Part shown: piece after piece, positions 1-5,176 of the stretch
Layout of the letters: each line of letters starts with the position of its first letter
How positions within the stretch are numbered: position 1 is the stretch's first letter
DNA from: DATJWY01 sp035500775
Lineage (GTDB): Bacteria; Pseudomonadota; Alphaproteobacteria; Acetobacterales; Acetobacteraceae
Direction: 5' to 3'
NCBI GenBank assembly: GCA_035500775.1
Contig: DATJWY010000115.1
Span: 1 to 7,358 of the forward strand
DNA: 7,358 bases
Notes under the pieces: generated by a model
The model's input: only the letters and a program-made list of their open reading frames with translations
What the model was told of the DNA's origin: nothing
Databases searched by the model: none
Made by a program: the position numbers and the translations under genes

Positions 1-30
1 CAAGTTTGGAATCATACATGAAAAAGGGAT

Positions 31-49
31 CTGGGGGCGTCGGCCCCAG
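31..49. repeat. Small imperfect palindrome (CTGGGG / CCCCAG)
   Basis: CTGGGG at 31-36 pairs with CCCCAG at 44-49 across a 7-base loop. It lies just before the better palindrome at 56-74 and may belong to the same dispersed repeat unit. No T-run follows on the plus strand, so it is not a convincing intrinsic terminator. No function can be read from the sequence. Confidence 0.4.
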
Positions 50-55
50 TGGGGT

Positions 56-74
56 CCAGGGGCAAAGCCCCTGG
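56..74. repeat. Dispersed palindromic repeat, copy 1 (CCAGGGGC-AAA-GCCCCTGG)
   Basis: A perfect 8-bp stem, CCAGGGGC at 56-63 and GCCCCTGG at 67-74, closes a 3-base loop AAA. It is followed by CCTTCC. The same unit, reverse complemented and with one loop change, begins at 7341 after rsmI, so this is a dispersed intergenic repeat and not a one-off hairpin. I associate such palindromes with Acetobacteraceae genomes, from memory. It could act as a transcript-end hairpin, but there is no T-tract. Confidence 0.65.
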
Positions 75-104
75 CCTTCCAGGCAGGTCAATCAATAAAG
101 CCGT

Positions 105-302
105 TTGCATCACTCGACTTTTACGATGCGGCCGTTCTGCATTCAGAGCCTAGCTCGGAAAGTTCGCTTGGATTTCCGGCTCACCATCCGGCTCAAGTTG
201 GAGAGCGCTGTAGCCGAGCGCCGCAGCTTCACAAGAATCGAGACACGATCTGTTTGGGAGAAGAGCAGTCTTCCATCAACTGTCTGGAGCGTGAAGAAAA
301 TG
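105..302. other. No recognisable gene; degraded intergenic DNA
   Basis: The open frames here (105-443 plus; the tail of 143-604 minus) have no recognisable domain, no good ribosome binding site and no family resemblance. The minus frame is just the run-on of the IS66 transposase remnant past its expected end, reaching a stop at 143. I see nothing else to annotate in this stretch. Confidence 0.4.
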
Positions 303-526
303 GCAAGCGGTGCGTCGCGGCCCTGCGCCTCGTACCCTGACGTTCTGGCGGACTGGGCTTCGGCCCAGCACCACGCCATGAATTCGTCGATTCGGGCCTG
401 CGGCCCCCCATTGACGAGGCGGTGCAGGAACTCGATGAGATAGCGCTGCGGGTCGGCGGCGTTGAGCTTGCACGTTTCGACCAGCGCGGCCACGGCAGCC
501 CAATTTGCACCGCCTGCGGATCGGCA
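303..526 (-). pseudogene. IS66-family transposase (TnpC) C-terminal remnant
   Basis: The minus strand encodes a recognisable IS66 transposase C-terminal segment. The core LVETCKLNAADPQRYL is followed by RLVNGG, then ARIDEFMAWCWA, matching the usual pattern LIETCKLN-x-x-DP ... RIDELLPW. The segment covers roughly 359-526 and is only the last part of a protein normally around 500 residues, so the DDE catalytic core is missing. Just before it the expected SDGGAENW-type motif appears as SAGGANW, suggesting small indels. The frame runs past the normal end to a stop at 143. GCAAGCG at 303-309 on the plus strand resembles the GTAAGCG start of IS66 terminal repeats and may be the old element end. The remnant stops beside the direct repeat of the small element at 536-729. 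Non-functional. Confidence 0.7.
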
Positions 527-528
527 CT

Positions 529-535
529 TAACCGG
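529..535. repeat. Left target-site duplication TAACCGG
   Basis: TAACCGG directly abuts the left terminal inverted repeat at 536. The identical 7 bases directly abut the right repeat at 730-736. This is the expected signature of a transposition event. Confidence 0.7.
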
Positions 536-729
536 GGCTCTTCTGCACTTTTGGTGCAAGCAGCCTACGCAGTGTGCGAAAGATGCTACCCTACGGACAA
601 ACATTCTGGTTTGCGGTGCTCGAGGCCATCTGCGGTTTGCTGGCCGCCCGTAAGAGGCGCAACTCCCTGCCCTATCAAGAGGCTTGTTCGACCGAACCCG
701 CTAGCCTGCACCAAAAGTGCGGAAGAGCC
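536..729. mobile_element. 194-bp non-autonomous (MITE-like) element with ISL3-like ends
   Basis: The left end (536-558) starts GGCTCTTC, then TGCACTTTTGGTGCA. The right end (707-729), reverse complemented, starts GGCTCTTC, then CGCACTTTTGGTGCA, so 22 of 23 bases match. The match extends to 24 of 26 at 536-561/704-729. Each end carries an inner mini-palindrome GCAC-N5-GTGC. TAACCGG flanks both sides. The interior of about 145 bp cannot hold a transposase, so any movement would need an enzyme supplied elsewhere. A GGCTCTT-type terminus is typical of ISL3-family elements, which usually duplicate 8 bp. Here 7 bp match perfectly and the eighth differs, so the family assignment is inference. A deleted IS derivative is an equally good description. 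Confidence 0.7.
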
Positions 730-736
730 TAACCGG
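730..736. repeat. Right target-site duplication TAACCGG
   Basis: This exact copy of 529-535 immediately follows the right terminal inverted repeat ending at 729. Together the pair brackets the 194-bp element precisely. Confidence 0.7.
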
Positions 737-862
737 AACCCCGGTCCGATGCGCCACAAGCTATTAATATTTCGCACTGAATTTGTTCGTGCTGGAGTCC
801 CTGTCGGCGCCGACCGGGATCCTAGCAAACGGTTCATTTGGCAAAAAAGTTCAATAGTTTAA
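737..862. other. Non-coding gap between mobile-element remnants
   Basis: The stretch is more A/T-rich than its surroundings (for example CTATTAATATTTCG near 761). I looked for continuation of the IS66 transposase beyond the inserted element on the minus strand and could not follow it convincingly. No gene, RNA or clear regulatory site is visible. Confidence 0.35.
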
Positions 863-874
863 GCTCACCGCGGG

Positions 875-1021
875 ATGGAGCCAGATTGGAAGCTGATTCA
901 CACACAGGCGGGCTGCGAGGCGATGGCGACGATGAGGAAGGGACAGGTTCGGACGATCGGTGGATGCGACATGCGAGCCTGGACCATCTTCGTCGCCAAC
1001 CTGTTTCAGATCGCTGCCTGA
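875..1021 (+). pseudogene. IS6-family transposase C-terminal fragment
   Basis: This frame is open from 863, with the first ATG at 875, and ends with TGA at 1019-1021. Only about 49 residues remain. The segment HTQAGCEAMATMRKGQVR, followed by GGCDMRAWTIFVANLFQIAA at the stop, matches the end of IS6-family transposases, where a G-x-E-x-M-x-x-(I/L/M)-RKGQ motif is followed by a short region ending in LFxxAA or similar. The catalytic DDE residues lie upstream in a full protein of roughly 230 residues and are absent. The element terminal repeat follows at 1061-1075. There is no independent function; the fragment marks the right end of a lost IS6-type element directly upstream of lpxD. Confidence 0.65.
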
Positions 1022-1060
1022 GCCAGTTCCTTTCGCGGCCTATCGCGGCCAGCCATAAGC

Positions 1061-1075
1061 TTTGCAACAGAACCC
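1061..1075 (+). repeat. IS6-type right terminal inverted repeat (TTTGCAACAGAACCC)
   Basis: The reverse complement GGGTTCTGTTGCAAA matches the IS6-family terminus, of which IS26 GGCACTGTTGCAAA is the best-known version. It lies 39 bp after the stop of the IS6 transposase fragment, the right place for the element's right end. No left partner is present in the window. It contains TTGCAA at 1062-1067 pointing toward lpxD; the same hexamer serves as an outward -35 box in IS26. Confidence 0.65.
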
Positions 1076-1102
1076 AAGAATATCGGCGCAGTTGGACAAG
1101 CC

Positions 1103-1107
1103 AGGAG
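1103..1107 (+). promoter_or_regulatory. Ribosome binding site of lpxD (AGGAG)
   Basis: AGGAG lies 10 bases before ATG 1118 and supports that start. Together with the conserved YFTNTGPHSL opening of the protein, it makes later in-frame starts unlikely. Confidence 0.6.
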
Positions 1108-1117
1108 AACGTTCGCC

Positions 1118-2170
1118 ATGACCGTATCGAGCATCGTCGGTAATCCGCGGTACTTCACCAACACCGGGCCACACTCTCTCGGCGTGGTCGCGGCGGCCGC
1201 CGGCTGCGCAGCCCCGGCAGAAGACGTTCTTATTGTCGGGCTCGCCCCGCTCGAGGCAGCGGCACGTGGGCAGATTAGTTTCCTCGGTAATCCGCGCCAT
1301 GTCGCGATGTTGGAGCATACAGCCGCCGGCGCCGTGCTTGTGTCGCCTGAAATGCAGAACCGCGTCCCGGCGGGGTCCGTGGCGCTGGTGACGGACGATC
1401 CGTGCGCCAGTTGGGTGCGAGTCGCGGCGCTGTTCCATCCGGTGCAAGGTCCGGCGGCTGGTATCCATGGCTCAGCCATCGTTGCGGAAGATGCGGCGAT
1501 CGACGTGACTGCAGAAATCTGCGCGCACGCGGTTATTGGGGCCCGTGCAGAAATCGGCGCGCGCTGCCGTGTCGGCCCAGGGGTGGTGATCGGCGATGGC
1601 GTTGTGCTCGGGGCGGATTGCCGCATCGGCGCACATGCCAGCATCAGCCATGCGGTGCTGGGTGCGCGGGTTTACGTCTATCCTGGCGCGCGCATCGGCC
1701 AGGAAGGGTTTGGCTTCACGATCACGGCGCGCGGCTTCCTGACCACGCCGCAGCTCGGTGGGGTGGTCATTGGCGACGACGTCGAAGTGGGAGCGAATAC
1801 CACGATCGACCGCGGCGCGCTGCGTGACACAGTGATCGGGGCCGGTACCCGCATCGACAATCTCGTGCAGATCGCTCACAACGTCCGCATAGGACGCCAT
1901 TGCGCCATTGCGGCGCAGGTTGGGATCTCGGGATCGGTCGAGATCGACGATTTCGTCGTTGTGGGCGGTCAGGCCGGTGTCGCCGAACACATGCACATCG
2001 GCCGAGGAGCCCGGATCGGCGCCCAATCCGGCGTCATGTCCGCGATTGCGGACGGCGCCGCGGTGGTCGGGAGCCCCGCACGACATTCGCGCGATGTGTT
2101 TCGCGAAATTGCAGCTTTAAAAAGACTGGCCCGGCGCCAGGGTGGGATGGGGAATGGGATCACGCCATAG
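1118..2170 (+). CDS. lpxD: UDP-3-O-acylglucosamine N-acyltransferase LpxD
   Basis: LpxD performs the third step of lipid A synthesis in the cytoplasm, moving a 3-hydroxyacyl chain from acyl carrier protein to the amino group of UDP-3-O-acyl-glucosamine. The 350 residues match the usual length (about 340-350). An N-terminal uridine-binding domain (about 10-110, with YFTNTGPHSL and QISFLGNPRH) precedes a left-handed beta-helix of I-G-x-x-x hexapeptide repeats (about 115-320). The C-terminal helix (about 323-340, FREIAALKRLARR) resembles the acyl-carrier binding end. Catalytic His254 lies in NLVQIAHNVRIG, and the conserved GFGF (197-200) and NTTIDRGAL (227-235) are present. The frame is intact. 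It is not next to bamA, fabZ, lpxA or lpxB, its usual partners, but sits between two IS6-type remnants, so it may be a displaced or additional copy. Confidence 0.93.
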   Translation: MTVSSIVGNPRYFTNTGPHSLGVVAAAAGCAAPAEDVLIVGLAPLEAAARGQISFLGNPRHVAMLEHTAAGAVLVSPEMQNRVPAGSVALVTDDPCASWVRVAALFHPVQGPAAGIHGSAIVAEDAAIDVTAEICAHAVIGARAEIGARCRVGPGVVIGDGVVLGADCRIGAHASISHAVLGARVYVYPGARIGQEGFGFTITARGFLTTPQLGGVVIGDDVEVGANTTIDRGALRDTVIGAGTRIDNLVQIAHNVRIGRHCAIAAQVGISGSVEIDDFVVVGGQAGVAEHMHIGRGARIGAQSGVMSAIADGAAVVGSPARHSRDVFREIAALKRLARRQGGMGNGITP

Positions 2171-2262
2171 AACGTGCTTGGCACGGTAGCGCAGGGGGCC
2201 GCGTCAACTTGTGCCGCTGTAATCGAGACGGTGCATGCTGCCTGGGCCGCGCCCGGTGGCGG
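2171..2262. other. Intergenic end of lpxD and probable IS6-type element edge
   Basis: The 92 bp after lpxD hold a perfect 5-bp stem (CGTGC-TTG-GCACG, 2173-2185) without a T-tract. GGGGGCCGCGTCAACTTGTG at 2194-2213 could be the terminal repeat of the IS6-type fragment that follows on the minus strand, since some alphaproteobacterial IS6-type elements end in a similar GTCAA-TTG-containing sequence. I recall this only loosely and no inverted partner is visible, so the element edge is tentative. Confidence 0.25.
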
Positions 2263-2640
2263 TTACGCCGCGGCGGTCGCAACTCCGCTGACCTCGGCCC
2301 ACGTCTGGAAAGCTCGAGTGCGGGCAGCGCGATACTGGTCAGCAGGGAGGCGATCGCGACGAAGCTGGAACAGGTTGTTGATTTGATCATGGGCGGAGAG
2401 GAAGCGTTGGGCCTGGCCCGCTGACTTGAAGCGCTTCACCTGCCGCTCTCGCCTTCGGGTAGGCTGATGCGAATTCTCCGCCCGGTTGTTCAGGCCCTTG
2501 TGCCTCCGGTGCTCGACCGAGGGCATCACCTCGCGTTTTGCCGCGCCGTAGCTTGCGAGCTTGTCCGTGATCATGACGCGCGGTGCCCGGCATTGTCACT
2601 TGAGCAGCTTTCGCAGCAGGCGCCTGGCGGCGTTCGTGTC
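2263..2640 (-). pseudogene. IS6-family transposase remnant with internal stop
   Basis: The minus strand carries the C-terminal half of an IS6-family DDE transposase: RDTNAARRLLRKLLK, then a TGA stop at 2596-2598, then QCRAPRVMITDKLASYGAAK, SVEHRRHKGLNNRAENSHQP and RFKSAGQAQRFLSAHDQINN, ending GVATAAA with its stop at 2263. Related proteins usually read LLKKQCRAPRVMITDKL, so the TGA replaces one codon inside a well-conserved stretch. The second catalytic Asp (ITDKL) and the Glu (NNRAENSHQ) are present. The N-terminal part with the helix-turn-helix and first Asp is missing, and similarity fades beyond about 2640. The protein differs clearly from the IS6-type fragment at 875-1021, so the two come from different elements. 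Non-functional; an internal ATG at 2574 keeps the rest open. Confidence 0.85.
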
Positions 2641-2718
2641 GCGCGGGCGTGCTCGCGCATGACGGGGGCTATCGGCTTGTGGGGACCGGACTTCCGAGAC
2701 TTTGCTGTTCAGACCGCG
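2641..2718. other. Spacer between IS6-type remnant and transporter gene
   Basis: This stretch lies just downstream of the transporter stop on the minus strand. No rho-independent terminator is visible; CGGACTTCCG at 2687-2696 is too weak. The left part may contain a little more degraded transposase sequence. Confidence 0.3.
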
Positions 2719-3786
2719 TCAATGTGCGTGGCGATGCCGGTGATGAAGGTCCGGATAGTGGGGATGCTTATGCACCATCGGCTCGTGGCGATGCGCATGG
2801 GTGTGCGGCTCGCCGACGGGATCATCCGGCGCATGGTCATGCTGGTGATGTGCGTCGTGGACGTGCCGATGCGTATGCTCCAGCGCCTCGTGGACATGCT
2901 CGTGGTCATGCCGCTCGGCGAGATGTAGATAGAGACCGACACCCATCAGGACCGCTGCGGCGACCAGCTGAGCCGTTACCGGCTCACCGAACAGGCCGAT
3001 CGCGAGCACCGCGCCGATAAAGGGCGCCGCCGAGAAATAGGCGCCTGTCCGGGCTGAGCCGAGATGGCGCAGGGCCAGGACGAAGAGCACGAGGCTGACG
3101 CCGTAGCCGAAGAAGCCCACCACGCCAGCGGCGGCAATCTCTCCCGGCGGCGGCAGGGTCACCCCTCTCCCCAAGGCAAGAGCGAGGTTCACCGCCCCCG
3201 CGACCAAGCCCTTGATCATGGCGATTTGGACGGGATCGGCGGATGAGAGCTTGCGGGTCAGGTTGTTGTCGATACCCCAGGCGATGCACGCGCCGATGAT
3301 GGCGAGCGCGCCAAAGCCGACACCCGCCGGTCCGCCTTGCCAGGACAGCAGCACCGCGCCAGCAAGAATCGCCGCCGCGCCGAGCAGCAGGCGCCGATCC
3401 ACGTTCTCCTTAAAGACCACCCAGGCGATGCCCATGGTGGCCAGGCCCTCGACATTGAGCAGGAGCGCGGCGGATGACGACGCCGTTTGTGCGAGGCCGA
3501 TCATCAGCAAGATCGGCCCGATCACGCCGCCCGCCAGCACCACCAGGCCCAGCCACGGCAGATCCCGCCGTTCAAGCGGCGCTTCCGCTGCCGGGCCACC
3601 GCGCGCCCGCCGCGCCACGTGAAACACGCCCAGGCCAAGACCCGATCCGAGGTATAGCAACCCGGCCAATAGCCACGGATCGACACCTCCGCCGAGTAGC
3701 AGCTTGGCCAAAGGCGTGCTCGCGCCGAAGAGCGCCGCCGAGCCCATGGCCATCACCACACCGCCGTAAGACCCTAATCCCACCAT
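2719..3786 (-). CDS. EamA/DMT-family transporter with histidine-rich C-terminal tail
   Basis: A drug/metabolite-transporter family inner-membrane protein of 355 residues from ATG 3786; numbering below uses this start. Hydrophobic segments run from about residue 8 to 287 and form two EamA repeats, about ten transmembrane helices, with typical motifs ALFGASTPLAKLLL, SSSAALLLNVEGL and FKENVDRR in the first half and GACIAWGIDNNLTRKLS and GAYFSAAPFIGAVLA in the second. The last 63 residues (293-355) are a hydrophilic tail with 24 histidines, in motifs such as HDHEHVH, HTHRHVHDAHH and HPHYPDLHHRHRH. Such tails commonly bind zinc, nickel or cobalt, suggesting metal transport or metal gating, but the substrate is unknown. 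The frame opens upstream to 3840, overlapping the kinase gene; 3786 fits better, 7 bp after the kinase stop and just before the first helix. Probably co-transcribed with the kinase gene. Confidence 0.85.
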   Translation of the reverse strand: MVGLGSYGGVVMAMGSAALFGASTPLAKLLLGGGVDPWLLAGLLYLGSGLGLGVFHVARRARGGPAAEAPLERRDLPWLGLVVLAGGVIGPILLMIGLAQTASSSAALLLNVEGLATMGIAWVVFKENVDRRLLLGAAAILAGAVLLSWQGGPAGVGFGALAIIGACIAWGIDNNLTRKLSSADPVQIAMIKGLVAGAVNLALALGRGVTLPPPGEIAAAGVVGFFGYGVSLVLFVLALRHLGSARTGAYFSAAPFIGAVLAIGLFGEPVTAQLVAAAVLMGVGLYLHLAERHDHEHVHEALEHTHRHVHDAHHQHDHAPDDPVGEPHTHAHRHEPMVHKHPHYPDLHHRHRHAH

Positions 3787-3793
3787 CGCCCAC

Positions 3794-5161
3794 TCAACCC
3801 GCCGGCAGCCAAACGGTAAACGTCGCCCCCCGCCCCTCATCGCTTTCGATCAGGAACTGCCCGCGATGGCGGTTGACGATGTGCTTGACGATCGCGAGCC
3901 CGAGCCCGGTGCCGTTGATTCCCCGGGAGCGGCTCTTATCCACCCGGTAGAAGCGTTCGGTCAGGCGCGGCAGATGCACCCGCGGAATGCCGGGCCCGTC
4001 ATCCTGGATCCAGAACATGAGCCCGGGCTTGTTCGGCCAGCGCCCCCCCGGCTGCACCGCCGCGATGCCGACGCGGATCCGCCCGCCCTGTTTTCCGTAT
4101 TTCAGCGCATTATCCACGAGATTCTGGATCACCTGCGCGAGCTGGTCCTCATCCCCCGTCACCGCCGGCAGATCGGCGGGCGGCGACCATTCCAGCGTCA
4201 CCTGCCGCTCGCGCATCCCCGGCTCGAAGGCGGCGAGCAGGCGCGAGATCAGGTCCGCCACATCCACCCGCTCCTGCGGCACCTGATGCTCGCTCAGCTC
4301 GATGCGCGACAGGCTGAGCAGGTCGTCGATCAGCCGGTTCATCCGCAACGCCTGCTCGGCCATGATGGCCAGGAAGCGCGCCTGCGCCGGCGGATCGTCG
4401 GCGGCGGGGCCGCGCAGGGTTTCGATGAAGCCCATCAGGCTCGTCAGCGGCGTGCGCAGTTCGTGGCTGACATTGGCGACGAAATCCGCCCGCATCCGCT
4501 CGACCGCGCGCTCACGCGTGCGGTCGGAGAGGATGAGGATCGCCCGCCCGCCATCCCCGAGCGGCGGATCGAGGCCGATCACCGAAGCATGCACGTCGCG
4601 CGGCACCGGCCCCGGAATGCTGAGATCGACCGCCTGGGGCTTCGGTTCCGGTTCGGGCAGCAGGGCGAGGTCGATGGCGGCGCGCAAGGCCGGCCGGCGC
4701 AGCACGGCGGAGAGATCGGCGCCCAGCAACTGACGCGCGGCGAGGTTCGCGCGCTTCACCGCGCGATCGGCGCCGAGCACGATCAGCGGGTCCGGCAGGT
4801 GCTCGACCACGGATTCCTCGCTGCGCAGCAGCCGGCCGATCAACTCGTTGCGATCGGCGAGCAGATGCGTCACCCGTTCGGCCTTGACCGCGACGATCCG
4901 GGCCGGCGGCAGGAAGCGGATGGCGGGCGCGGGGCCGTAGCCGGCGCCGTTATTCGCCGCGGTCCGCAGCGTCTCGGCCAGCGCGTCCTGCTCCGCCGTC
5001 CAGGCCGCGGCGAGCGCGAACGCGGCGACGACCACCGCCAGCGCCGCCAGCAGCGCCGGCAGCACCGTGGCCGCGCCGGTGGCCGCGAGCACCAGCAGCG
5101 CGGCCACCGGCACGCCGGCGATCAGGGTGGCCGTCTGCCACACGACGGCCCGTCCGAGCAT
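3794..5161 (-). CDS. phoR: PhoR-type sensor histidine kinase
   Basis: A membrane histidine kinase of 455 residues. Two hydrophobic helices (about 9-28 and 33-55) with almost no loop between them leave no periplasmic sensor, as in PhoR. A linker and PAS-like domain (about 115-215, VVEHLPDPLIVLGADRAV) precede the HisKA domain, with phospho-accepting His233 in FVANVSHELRTPLTSLMGFI. The ATPase domain has the N-box NLVDNALKYG (347-356), G1 DDGPGI (387-392), RFYRVDKSRSRG (403-414) and G2 NGTGLGLAIVKH (416-427). These are typical of PhoR, which controls PhoB in phosphate starvation. No phoB, phoU or pst gene is in the window, so the exact ligand pathway is inference. ATG 5161 follows the lipoprotein gene by 15 bp with GGCGGGA before it, indicating an operon. 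All catalytic motifs look intact. Confidence 0.85.
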   Translation of the reverse strand: MLGRAVVWQTATLIAGVPVAALLVLAATGAATVLPALLAALAVVVAAFALAAAWTAEQDALAETLRTAANNGAGYGPAPAIRFLPPARIVAVKAERVTHLLADRNELIGRLLRSEESVVEHLPDPLIVLGADRAVKRANLAARQLLGADLSAVLRRPALRAAIDLALLPEPEPKPQAVDLSIPGPVPRDVHASVIGLDPPLGDGGRAILILSDRTRERAVERMRADFVANVSHELRTPLTSLMGFIETLRGPAADDPPAQARFLAIMAEQALRMNRLIDDLLSLSRIELSEHQVPQERVDVADLISRLLAAFEPGMRERQVTLEWSPPADLPAVTGDEDQLAQVIQNLVDNALKYGKQGGRIRVGIAAVQPGGRWPNKPGLMFWIQDDGPGIPRVHLPRLTERFYRVDKSRSRGINGTGLGLAIVKHIVNRHRGQFLIESDEGRGATFTVWLPAG

Positions 5162-5176
5162 GCGCGGTCCCGCCGG

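Noticed and set aside
105..443. A 112-codon plus-strand open frame
   Set aside because: It overlaps the IS66 remnant on the other strand, has no recognisable domain and lacks a good ribosome binding site.
583..732. A 49-residue open frame (MLPYGQTFWFAVLEAICGLL...) inside the 194-bp element
   Set aside because: It looks mildly protein-like, but its stop codon TAA is supplied by the flanking target duplication, it has no clear ribosome binding site, and its last codons are the terminal repeat. It might be a scrap of a parent element.
838..1143. A 101-codon plus-strand open frame (MAKKFNSLSS...)
   Set aside because: It overlaps the IS6 transposase fragment in another frame, runs over the IS6 terminal repeat and into lpxD, and has no family resemblance.
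1472..2086. A 204-codon minus-strand open frame
   Set aside because: It is fully antisense to lpxD, whose hexapeptide-repeat translation and catalytic His are unambiguous.
2173..2185. Hairpin CGTGC-TTG-GCACG as an lpxD terminator
   Set aside because: The stem is only 5 bp and no T-tract follows, so there is insufficient support for an intrinsic terminator.
2467..2928. A 153-codon plus-strand frame rich in Met and Val
   Set aside because: It is antisense to the IS6-type remnant and the histidine-rich tail; the Met/Val runs are just the reverse complement of His codons.
3787..3840. The upstream ATG at 3840 as the transporter start
   Set aside because: The added residues (MRGGGRRLPFGCRRVEWA) are basic, lie inside the kinase C-terminus and do not resemble an EamA N-terminus. 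ATG 3786 sits just before the first helix.
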